Shown piece after piece: positions 44,001 to 50,660 of a stretch of DNA of 64,000 nt. Positions within the stretch are counted from its first letter, which is position 1. Every line of letters starts with the position of its first letter. The translations under genes were made by a program, and so were the position numbers. The notes beneath the pieces were generated by a model. It was not told the origin of the DNA and made no database searches. It saw only the letters and a list, made by a program, of their open reading frames with translations. The stretch comes from Phycisphaerales bacterium (GTDB taxonomy: Bacteria > Planctomycetota > Phycisphaerae > Phycisphaerales > UBA1924), in contig JAIEOW010000112.1 of NCBI GenBank assembly GCA_019750095.1, positions 1-64,000 on the forward strand, written 5' to 3'.

Positions 44001-44945
44001 ATAGCGGCTAAGCCGGGCCAGCCCCGTGTCGATCACGTGGCGAATGCCCGGCACGGTCAGCGAGGTCTCGGCGACGTTGGTTGCGAGGATGATCCGTCGA
44101 CGGCCACTGGGCGACGGATGAAAGATCCGATCCTGATCCGCGCTCGACAATCGCGAGAAAAGCGGCAGAATGTCGGCATCCAGCCCACGACGCTTCAGCA
44201 CGCCCTCGGCCTGCGTGATCTCGCGCTCACCCGGGACAAACAGCAGCACATCGCCCGGATCGACCCCCGGGCGAAAGAGCTCTTCCGCGGCGTCTCCGAG
44301 CGATTCGAGATCGATCTCGTGATCGTCGTCATCCCGCGACGATCGATAGCGCATCTCGACTGGGTAAGTGCGGCCGGAAACCTCGATCACGGGCGCGCGG
44401 CTCGGCCCGCCGAACGCGTCGGAGAATCGCTTCGGATCGATCGTTGCGGAGGTGATGATCACCTTCAGCTCCGGCCGGCGCGGCAGCAGCGTGCGCAGGT
44501 ATCCGATCAAGAAGTCGATGTTCAGCGATCGTTCGTGCGCCTCGTCGATGATGATCGCCGCGTAGCGACTGAGTTGCGGGTCGTTGGATAACTCCGCGAG
44601 CAGCACGCCGTCGGTCATGACCTTGATCTGGGTCTCGCGGCTGGTCTGATCCTCAAATCGCACGGCGTAGCCAACCAGCCCGCCGAGGCGAACCCCCCGT
44701 TCTTCGGCGATGCGTGCCGCGACGCTGCGGGCGGCGAGGCGGCGCGGCTGCGTGTGGCCGATGATGCCCTTTGGGGCGAGCGCGATGCGCCCCTGAGCCG
44801 CGGCGTCGAGCATGATCTGCGGGAGCTGCGTGGTCTTGCCCGAGCCGGTCGCGCCGCAGATCACGACGACCTGATGCCCGGCGATCGCCGAGACGATGTC
44901 GTCGCGACGCTGGAGAACGGGGAGGATGGGGTCGGCAGGGGGCAT
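41025..44945 (-). CDS. hrpA: ATP-dependent RNA helicase HrpA
   Basis: 1306 aa, the full length of HrpA. DEAH-box helicase core: Walker A 'GATGSGKTTQ' (31-40), 'IIIDEAHERSLNIDFL' (131-146), 'TSATID', 'NVAETSLTVPGI', 'EQRAGRCGR'. These are followed by the HA2/OB region and the long C-terminal DUF3418-type extension (about 650-1290) characteristic of bacterial HrpA. In E. coli it acts on stalled ribosomes/mRNA; the same is likely here. Start 44945 is an ATG with no strong Shine-Dalgarno. Convergent with the nitroreductase gene (26-bp gap). Confidence 0.95.
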   Translation of the reverse strand: MPPADPILPVLQRRDDIVSAIAGHQVVVICGATGSGKTTQLPQIMLDAAAQGRIALAPKGIIGHTQPRRLAARSVAARIAEERGVRLGGLVGYAVRFEDQTSRETQIKVMTDGVLLAELSNDPQLSRYAAIIIDEAHERSLNIDFLIGYLRTLLPRRPELKVIITSATIDPKRFSDAFGGPSRAPVIEVSGRTYPVEMRYRSSRDDDDHEIDLESLGDAAEELFRPGVDPGDVLLFVPGEREITQAEGVLKRRGLDADILPLFSRLSSADQDRIFHPSPSGRRRIILATNVAETSLTVPGIRHVIDTGLARLSRYDPQRKVQRLPIEPISRASCEQRAGRCGRVAPGICIRLFSRESFDARPAFTDPEVRRTNLASVLLRFKSLVLGSLAEFGFLDPPDAASITDASETLFELGATESRDLAAPLTRIGRALADIPLDPRIGRMILAASDEGCLHEVITLAAALEIQDPRQRPMGRQDDADRAHAVFRHEASDLLTLLKLHDQHRFQLDEYGASAAERWCRDHFVSSARMREWGEMVRQLRRVADELRLNFNRETASPQAIHRALLTGLITNVACREGDGSFDYRSVRGGTVQIFPGSTLFKKGPKWIMAAELVQTTRLFARTVTRVEPEWIEELAGHMFQRALSDPHLDPETGTPGIWERVSMSGIVVVPRKRTALAPIDSARARAVFILDGLVRRKWKVPDASEGIGDVAAKVLDGIASTMEAARSAEAKLRTRGVIADESVLASWFDERLPRQVCGPSELRAWLNAEPTAASNLQLPLEVALTPAARVAADSSRYPDTIAIAGTGGDARVGVAYALAPGKDEDGVTMRVPLDVLPQIAERAEWLVPGMLAELVGALIKNLPKPLRARIEQAGGADAASIGASCAEVLSFAQGRLPVQLSETLGVLFGVEVESEAWSFKGLPAHLRARVCVIDEAGKIIDDDRDPAALLKRLEPKLRKHRADAARAQFGRTGIMTWDFGELPEPKQVDSDISSVPAYPALVDCGDAVMLTLVGSPREAAARSPLGVRRLLTLAVQDELVHHLRAFPKWAEMSRQFASFGTAEQLEGDVCCVVAERVFMTGQAPIRTSTEFEQRLATCRGKLPAQARETCDLISRMLEPRARVAHRLSGGTPRLWAASIAEIREHAAYLMPKGFMLSAPADKLRQYPRYVEGMRQRLFALREEGSGTEKPALEKFGPYWKRFTGWVATQMSAERARADAAIQAPAAPATKTKAPLPQARRAAPTVNLDAGEWAMLPGALSPAVEAYRWALEELRLTLFVPELSAKPAITTADLDALWKKAAAEKA

Positions 44946-45026
44946 GCGATGACGGCAAGTGCGTTGAGCATCATACCGGGCGGGATGGAACGATCAGCCG
45001 CAACACACGTATCGAACACGGCTTCC

Positions 45027-45032
45027 TATACT
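45027..45032 (+). promoter_or_regulatory. -10 box of a likely leaderless transcript
   Basis: TATACT ends 8 nt before the ATG at 45041; no Shine-Dalgarno and no clear -35. Confidence 0.45.
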
Positions 45033-45040
45033 CTCTCATC

Positions 45041-45298
45041 ATGGAACTGCGTGGCACCATCAACGCCGGCCGAATCGTCCTCGACGATGGACGCGAGCTG
45101 CCGGAGGGAACCCGCATCACGCTGCGTGTCATTGAGCGGGCCGATGCCAAGCGCTCGAAAGCCAAGCAGAAACTGATCGCTAGGGTCCGGGCGACCGCGG
45201 TCAAGACCGGCATTCCAGACCTTGCCGATCGGCATGATGAGTTCTTGACCGGTGCAAAGCCAGTGCGGAGCGCCAGGAAGCGAAAGGGTCGACGTTGA
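45041..45298 (+). CDS. putative antitoxin for a PIN toxin
   Basis: 85 aa. 'MELRGTINAGRIVLDDGRELPEGTRITLRVIE' is a short SpoVT/AbrB-like or DUF-type beta domain often found upstream of VapC-like toxins ('G.I.nG.I.ld....LPEGt.V.v'), followed by a basic helix-rich tail (many Lys/Arg after residue 35). Its position, overlapping the start of a PIN-domain gene, supports an antitoxin role. The family could not be named more precisely. Confidence 0.7.
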   Translation: MELRGTINAGRIVLDDGRELPEGTRITLRVIERADAKRSKAKQKLIARVRATAVKTGIPDLADRHDEFLTGAKPVRSARKRKGRR

Positions 45299-45729
45299 GC
45301 ACGCGAATGGGCCAAGCGGACCTCGCTCGCGTGTTTGTCGATACCCACGCTCTGATCGCGCTGGTGAATAGCGACGATTCGAAGCACGAAGCAGCATCAT
45401 TGTTGTTCGAGCGATTGGTGCACGATGACTGCGAGTTCGTTCTCAGCGAGTGGGTGCTCGCCGAGTTCTTGACGGTGTGCTCGCGGCGTCGATTGCGTTC
45501 CGCGGGCCTGCGCCTCGTGAGCACGGTGCTGAGCGATGTTGCAGAGATCATCTATCCCGCCGACCACGCGACGTTCGAGGCGTCCTTCGCGTTGTTTCGG
45601 CAACGATCCGACAAGGAATGGTCGCTCATTGACTGCACGAGCATCGTGCTGTGCAGGCAGCGGCGCATCACCGCCGTGTTCACCGGCGACAAGCACTTTT
45701 CACAGGCGGGGCTGAACATCCTGCTCTGA
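45295..45729 (+). CDS. PIN-domain (VapC-like) toxin
   Basis: 144 aa. PIN ribonuclease acidic residues are all present: Asp in 'VFVDTHALIALVNSDD', Glu in 'LSEWVLAEFL', Asp in 'WSLIDCTSIVL', and Asp in 'AVFTGDKHF'. VapC-type enzymes cut tRNA or other RNA. The TTG start at 45295 is chosen because AAAGGG lies 6 nt before it and it overlaps the antitoxin stop (TTGA); ATG 45307 is an alternative. Unlike the ParE module at 11204 this toxin frame is intact. Confidence 0.85.
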   Translation: MSTRMGQADLARVFVDTHALIALVNSDDSKHEAASLLFERLVHDDCEFVLSEWVLAEFLTVCSRRRLRSAGLRLVSTVLSDVAEIIYPADHATFEASFALFRQRSDKEWSLIDCTSIVLCRQRRITAVFTGDKHFSQAGLNILL

Positions 45730-45738
45730 ACGCTGACC

Positions 45739-47451
45739 ATGACCAACCCATACGACACCTACACCAGCCCACTCGCCACACGCAACGCCAGCCCGGAGAT
45801 GCTGCGGCTGTGGTCGGCTCGGCACAAGTTCAACACGTGGCGGAAGATCTGGCTGGCGGTCGCCGAGGCGCAGCATGAGATCACCAAGGATCAAACAAAG
45901 CCGCTGGTGACGAGCGAGCAGGTTGAAGAGTTGCGGGCCGTCGTGAATCGGCCGGGCGGGATCACGGATGAGGAGATGAAGCTTGCCGAGAGGTACGAGC
46001 GTGAGCTTCGGCATGATGTGATGGCGCATGTGCATGCGCTGGGTGACTGGTGTCCGAAGGCGAAGGGAATCATCCATCTGGGGATGACGAGTCAAGATGT
46101 GGTGTGCAATGCAGATTTGATGACACTTGCGGACGCGACACATATCATTGAACTCAAAGTTGCCAGAGTGGTGAGCGAACTGGCCTCGAAGGCAGAATAC
46201 ACACGCTCGATTCCATCTCTCGCGTTCACCCACTATCAACCTGCCCAACCAACGACGGTTGGTCGCCGTATTGCGCAGTGGTCGGCGGAGGTTGAGTTGT
46301 CCCGAGATCGAATCAGCAGCACTTGGATGGACCTCTACGGTCAACTGAAAGGCATGCGCGGCGCGACGGGAACGCAGGCTTCCTATCTCGCCCTATTCGG
46401 CGAGCAAGGCGCAAAGGTTGATGAACTTGAAGCTCGCATGGTGTACTCGTTATCAGAACGCTTTGATCCAAACAACGCTTTTACAAACGACTTCGCTACT
46501 CAACTTGTGGCAGATGAAATTCACCAGAATCGAAAGTGGTCAGTCATCTGGTCAGCAGGAGGTGACGCAGAGACTTCAATGCGAAGTGCGGCGGAGGCTG
46601 ATCGCCTGGTTGCACTCTCGAAGAGCGAGGTTCGGGCGTTCTTTGCAGACAAGGTGCGTCGCGGGCAAACTTTCTCGCTCGTCACCCAAACCTACCCCCG
46701 CGTCATCGACACCTTCATCCTCGCCGATCTCGCCTCCGTCGCCGCCGTCCTCCACAAAATCGCCACCGACATCCGCCTCCTCTGCAACCGCAAAGAACTC
46801 GACGAGCCGTTCGAAGACAAGCAGATCGGTTCCAGTGCCATGCCCTATAAGCGCAACCCGATGCGGTGCGAGCGGATCTGCGGCCTCACCCGCTTTGTCA
46901 TGAACCTCGTCGGCAATGCCTACGACACCGCCGCCACGCAGTGGCTGGAGCGCACGCTCGACGATTCCTCCAACCGTCGGCTGTCGCTTCCCGAGGCCTT
47001 TCTCGCGCTCGATGGCGCGCTCGATCTGATGCACAACGTCGCCAGCGGCCTGGTCGTCTACGAAGCCACGATCCGCAAGAATCTCATGGCCGAGCTGCCG
47101 TTCATGGCGACCGAGAACATCCTCATGGCCTGCGTCAAGCTCGGCGGGGATCGCCAGGAGTATCACGAGCTCATCCGCCAGCACGCCCAGGCCGCGGGCA
47201 ATCGCGTCAAGCAGGAGGGGCTCGACAACGACCTGCTCGATCGGCTGAAGAACGACAAAGCGTTCTGGTCCAAAGCCCGCGGCGGAGCGCTGGACGCCGA
47301 ACTCGACTGGGACGGCGTTATGGACCCCATGAAGTACATCGGCCGAAGCGTCGAGCAGACCGAGCGGTTCATCCGCGAGGTGGTCGAGCCGCTGCGCGAG
47401 CAGTATGGCGAGGCGATCGCCAAGCTTGGATCAACCGGCCCCAAGGTGTGA
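45739..47451 (+). CDS. purB: adenylosuccinate lyase with an unusual internal insert
   Basis: 570 aa. Acts twice in purine synthesis (SAICAR to AICAR, adenylosuccinate to AMP). It aligns with the eukaryote-like PurB type: 'HDVMAHVHALGDWCPKAKGIIHLGMTSQDV', 'FTHYQPAQPTTVGRR', 'MRGATGTQASYLALF', signature 'GSSAMPYKRNP', 'WLERTLDDSSNRR'. Between 'EARMVYSL' (about 238) and 'FSLVTQTYPRVID' (about 312) there are roughly 65 residues absent from typical members ('ERFDPNNAFTNDFATQLVAD...'). The DNA there is about 44% G+C (46441-46560, counted) against about 63% at 46861-46920, so this segment may be acquired. Confidence 0.92.
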   Translation: MTNPYDTYTSPLATRNASPEMLRLWSARHKFNTWRKIWLAVAEAQHEITKDQTKPLVTSEQVEELRAVVNRPGGITDEEMKLAERYERELRHDVMAHVHALGDWCPKAKGIIHLGMTSQDVVCNADLMTLADATHIIELKVARVVSELASKAEYTRSIPSLAFTHYQPAQPTTVGRRIAQWSAEVELSRDRISSTWMDLYGQLKGMRGATGTQASYLALFGEQGAKVDELEARMVYSLSERFDPNNAFTNDFATQLVADEIHQNRKWSVIWSAGGDAETSMRSAAEADRLVALSKSEVRAFFADKVRRGQTFSLVTQTYPRVIDTFILADLASVAAVLHKIATDIRLLCNRKELDEPFEDKQIGSSAMPYKRNPMRCERICGLTRFVMNLVGNAYDTAATQWLERTLDDSSNRRLSLPEAFLALDGALDLMHNVASGLVVYEATIRKNLMAELPFMATENILMACVKLGGDRQEYHELIRQHAQAAGNRVKQEGLDNDLLDRLKNDKAFWSKARGGALDAELDWDGVMDPMKYIGRSVEQTERFIREVVEPLREQYGEAIAKLGSTGPKV

Positions 47452-47463
47452 TCTGTTCAATCC

Positions 47464-47570
47464 GAGGCCTGGGCGCAAGCCCTGGCACGCGCGATGTGGG
47501 ACGCAATTCAAGTTCGGCACGTCAAGGGTTCATGCGGTGCAGAGGGTGCATGGGCTTGCGCCCACGCCTC
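47464..47570. repeat. dispersed hairpin element, copy C
   Basis: Left arm 47464-47488 is identical over 25 nt to the left arm of copy B (36445-36469). The right arm 47546-47570 is complementary to it at 22 of 25 positions. It lies 12 nt after the purB stop codon and may act as its terminator. Confidence 0.75.
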
Positions 47571-47592
47571 TGATGAAGCCGTGAAACAAACA

Positions 47593-47621
47593 CACCCCGG
47601 CGGGACCATCCCACCGGGGTG
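47593..47621 (-). terminator. intrinsic terminator of the first lectin-like gene
   Basis: Stem CACCCCGGCGGGA (47593-47605) / TCCCACCGGGGTG (47609-47621), one mismatch; on the minus strand it is followed by TGTTTGTTT. Confidence 0.8.
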
Positions 47622-47636
47622 CGCGGAGAATCAGAC

Positions 47637-47658
47637 ATTTGTGTGTGTGTGTGTGTGC
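47637..47658. repeat. (TG)n microsatellite
   Basis: About ten TG dinucleotides between the terminator and the stop of the first lectin-like gene. Likely length-variable; no coding role. Confidence 0.8.
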
Positions 47659-47667
47659 GAGCTCGGC

Positions 47668-48507
47668 TTAGCGGCGGCGACGCGCACCCATCAGCAGCGC
47701 GGGCACCAGCAGGCCAGCCGCGGCCGGGGTCGGGATCGGGGGCGTGCCCTCGAAGCGCCACGACTCCAGCACGTGGGCCTGGCGATCCGGGTTGCCGCCG
47801 GTGGCGGCGGTGATGCCCACCCACGCCTGACCCACGCCGTCGGCAGAGTCGGGGTTGAGCGCGAGCAGCCCGGCGAGATTCACGCTGGTCTGCAAGGTGA
47901 GGTTGCCATCGATGAAGATCGACATCACGCCGCCGACGTACCGGACGCGAAGCGTGTGCGATGAGCCGTCGGAGAGATCGCCCGTTGCCGCGGCACCGAG
48001 GGAGTAGGCCGCGTCGGGGTTGTTCTGCAGCGTGCCGCGAGACTGGATGCTGACGTGGTTGTTCCCCGGATCGCTCCAGTCCTTGGGTGAGTTGTTCCAC
48101 ATGTCAAACTCGACGGCGAGCGAGTTGGCGATGCCGGGCGTGCCGAACACGGGGTTCTCGCCGTAACCGATGCCGCCGCCGCCGGCACCGATGGGTGTCG
48201 GGGCCGAGTTCTGGATGACCAGCGCCATGCCGTCGGCGCCGCCGCCGAACTTGTCCTCGATCTTGATGACCATGGTGGTGTCGAAGCCGCCGCTGACGCG
48301 TTGCTGCATCCCGTGCCAGACCGCGCCGGCGGAGGATCGCACGCTGGGCGTGACAAGCAGGCGATTGGAGCTCTGCGTCGCGACGCCGACGAGGTTCAGC
48401 CCCGAGGTCGACGAGAAGTCGACATAGTTGAAATCTGCGAGAGCCGAGCTGGAAACACCGGCGGCGGCCGCGACGACGATCATCATGCTGCGAGTGACGT
48501 TCTTCAT
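47668..48507 (-). CDS. secreted L-type-lectin-like protein with PEP-CTERM-like tail
   Basis: 279 aa. Signal peptide (1-24, SSSALA), then a legume/L-type-lectin-like beta-sandwich: 'DGMALVIQNSAPTPIGAGGGGIGYG', 'IANSLAVEFDMWNNS', 'HTLRVRYVGGVMSIFIDG', 'AWVGITAATGG' and 'HVLESWRFEG'. It ends 'PIPTPAAAGLLVPALLMGARRRR', a PEP-CTERM-like signal for exosortase-type sorting. Probably exported and carbohydrate-binding, though the ligand is unknown. The start has CGGAGAAC upstream. Paralogue of the next gene; clear terminator downstream. Confidence 0.9.
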   Translation of the reverse strand: MKNVTRSMMIVVAAAAGVSSSALADFNYVDFSSTSGLNLVGVATQSSNRLLVTPSVRSSAGAVWHGMQQRVSGGFDTTMVIKIEDKFGGGADGMALVIQNSAPTPIGAGGGGIGYGENPVFGTPGIANSLAVEFDMWNNSPKDWSDPGNNHVSIQSRGTLQNNPDAAYSLGAAATGDLSDGSSHTLRVRYVGGVMSIFIDGNLTLQTSVNLAGLLALNPDSADGVGQAWVGITAATGGNPDRQAHVLESWRFEGTPPIPTPAAAGLLVPALLMGARRRR

Positions 48508-49072
48508 GGTCTGTTCTCCGGTCTTTGCAAGTGCGAGAGAGTGAGGTCGAGTGCTCGGTGATCCCGATGGGTCATGGGACGCTCCGATGCGTCGCTCGAC
48601 GTGTGCCCTCATGGGCTCTTCGAATAGACCATGCGTGCGGGGTGGTCGCCAGTATCGGGGGTGGGTGGTGTTGCTTACCGGTCGTCACACGCGGCGCGGC
48701 CTATCGAGATTCACACGCGTCGCGCCCTATGGGACACCGCATGGTCCGAGATGCGCCGCACAAGTTCATCGGTTTCAGAACACCACGATTGGCCAGGGCT
48801 GACCAGCACGAACTACTCAAGGGCACGCCGCCGCACGCCGAACACGCGTTGGGGCGGTTTCAAGGCCGGAGTCCGGGTGTGTCGGCGAAGGCCCCGACTG
48901 ATATCGAGTGCACTTCGAATCACGTTGGACCCAAAAGCAACAAGGCCCGGCGCAGAGATCTGCGCCGGGCCGTGCTCTTCTTGCTCTGGAGCGCTCCGCT
49001 GCGGACAGCGATGAGCGCAAGGTCTCGATCACTCCAGCGGGACATTCGTCAAGGCCGTGGACGACCGCTTCA
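48508..49072. other. intergenic region between lectin-like genes
   Basis: 565 bp. It holds the terminator of the upstream gene (48944-48971), two 20-nt direct repeats (48685-48704 and 48711-48730, 17/20 identical), and TATTCG (48621-48626, minus strand) preceded by TGGTC, shared with the promoter region of the second lectin-like gene. No convincing gene. Confidence 0.5.
48944..48971 (-). terminator. intrinsic terminator of the second lectin-like gene
   Basis: Perfect 13-bp stem GGCCCGGCGCAGA / TCTGCGCCGGGCC (48944-48956, 48959-48971); the minus strand then reads TTGTTGCTTTTGG. Confidence 0.8.
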
Positions 49073-49975
49073 TCAGCGACGGCGACGCATCGCCACCAGG
49101 CCACCAAGGCCAAGCAACGCGGCGGACGCCGGTGCGGGAACCACACTGGAGAACTGCCAAGAGAGGATCTCGTGACGCTGGGCGTTCACGCGGGCGCCGG
49201 TCGCGGCCGTGAAGCCGACGAACGCATCCGTGCCGTTCTCAAGCGAGAGCGTGTTGCTCAGGTTGACCGAGACATTGAGGATCGGCTGAGCGAGGTTGTC
49301 GTAGAAGATCTGCATCAGCCCGGGCGTATAGCTGATGCGCACGGTGTGGACCACCTGGTCGTTGAACGCGCCGTTCACGGCGGTGCCGTTCAAAGAGTTC
49401 ACGCTCGACGGCGTGTTGGGCAGGAGCCCGTTGGTCTGCACGCTCAGCACCGCGGCACCGGGAATCGTGGGCCAGTTGGCGCTGTTGTCCCAGGTATCCA
49501 GAACGATGGCGAGTGAGTTGCTGATCCCCTGGCCGACGGTGGGGAAGGCGAGATTGGTGCCAAAGCCCAGTGCGCCGCCGCCGGCGCCCATGGCGTTGAC
49601 ACCCTGATTCTGGATGATGAACGTCATGCCGTCGGCACCCACGCCGCTGCGGTCTCGCATGCGGAACGTGAACTCGCTGACGAAGCCGAGGTCCACGCGC
49701 TGGCGATTCTGGTGGTACATCGTGCCCACCTGCGAACCGCCGGTGGTGGCGGTGGCGGGCTGTGTGAGCGAGAGCGTGCTCTGCTCGCCAGCCAAGCCCG
49801 CGGTCTGGGCCGTGGTGCCGTTGAGTTGAAGCTGCGACACGTTGTTGAAGTCGGCCAGATTGATGGTCTGGACGAACTGGGCGTGGGCACTGGAAGCCCC
49901 ACCCGCGGCCGCGGCGACCGCCACGATCGAAAACGATCGGGCCAAAGAGGGACGCATTCCTTGCTGAGTAAACAT
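49073..49975 (-). CDS. secreted L-type-lectin-like protein with PEP-CTERM tail
   Basis: 300 aa, paralogous to the 279-aa neighbour. Signal peptide (about 1-33, ending SAHAQ), a lectin-like sandwich ('GADGMTFIIQNQGVNAMGAGGGALGFG', 'ISNSLAIVLDTWDNS', 'VHTVRISYTPGLMQIFYDN', 'AFVGFTAATGA', 'EILSWQFS') and a clean tail 'VVPAPASAALLGLGGLVAMRRRR'. Start ATG 49975 has GGAG 9 nt upstream; ATG 49957 is possible. A promoter at 50465-50494 would give a long leader. Confidence 0.9.
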   Translation of the reverse strand: MFTQQGMRPSLARSFSIVAVAAAAGGASSAHAQFVQTINLADFNNVSQLQLNGTTAQTAGLAGEQSTLSLTQPATATTGGSQVGTMYHQNRQRVDLGFVSEFTFRMRDRSGVGADGMTFIIQNQGVNAMGAGGGALGFGTNLAFPTVGQGISNSLAIVLDTWDNSANWPTIPGAAVLSVQTNGLLPNTPSSVNSLNGTAVNGAFNDQVVHTVRISYTPGLMQIFYDNLAQPILNVSVNLSNTLSLENGTDAFVGFTAATGARVNAQRHEILSWQFSSVVPAPASAALLGLGGLVAMRRRR

Positions 49976-50660
49976 GACCGTGAACTCCAGGCGAGAGAGA
50001 GTGATGGGCAGACCGGGCGATGCACCTCGAGCGCGCACGGATGGCGCGGGGGATTCGTCATCCCCTTCAACACCCAGCGCGAGGGCCGCCCTGGGTGCTC
50101 GTGCATCCATGCACTTCACGCCCGGCCCAAAGAGAGCCGAGCGCGCATCCGATTTCGAGCGGCGTTGACCTTTGCCGCGCGAGAGAGAAGCCATCCCGTG
50201 GCGCCCAAGCGCCATCGAGGCAGCGGTTCCAGTCTTCCGGTGATCACGGGCAGGCCAATGGACGCCGGAGAGGAATGCCAGACATCTCGCACGAGATCAA
50301 CGTGCGAAGGGCGATCTCTCTCAACTCGTGTGGCGACTCAGCGTCGAATCTTCGACGCGTACGCGAGAGCAGTGCCCTCGCCGGAGGTAATACCTTACCA
50401 CCGCCCTCTCTTCCCCGCTCCCCGGCTCGCGGGGTGCTCATGCTGGATCTTGCGCCAGCATGAAAGAATAGACCACATGAACGCGAAAGTGCAAGAAACA
50501 ACGACGCTACAAGACGCGATACGGCGCTCTCCCCCGTACAGGTTGCCCATATCCCACAATCATCCGAATTCCGCGTTCAGAACCCGTCATCGCGTGCATT
50601 ATCAGACGCTGTGAGCACCCTCCTCTCACGTGGTCGATTCCCCGATCCTGGGGGCCGTTT
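49976..50660. other. long intergenic region upstream of the second lectin-like gene
   Basis: 685 bp with no supported gene. It contains the minus-strand promoter (50465-50494), an 8-bp perfect hairpin CATGCTGG/CCAGCATG (50439-50462) just downstream of it, and a GGGG/CCCC pair after the kinase stop. The long 5' leader could be regulatory. Confidence 0.45.
50465..50494 (-). promoter_or_regulatory. promoter of the second lectin-like gene
   Basis: On the minus strand TTGCAC, 18-bp spacer, TATTCT. TGGTCTATTC around the -10 is also present upstream of the first lectin-like gene (48622-48631, minus strand). Confidence 0.5.

Noticed and set aside
47637-47658. (TG)n tract considered as a regulatory element
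   Set aside because: It lies between the stop codon and terminator of a gene; a simple microsatellite explains it.
48525-49175. Plus-strand frame between the lectin-like genes
   Set aside because: No family features, overlaps a terminator and the antisense end of the second lectin-like gene.
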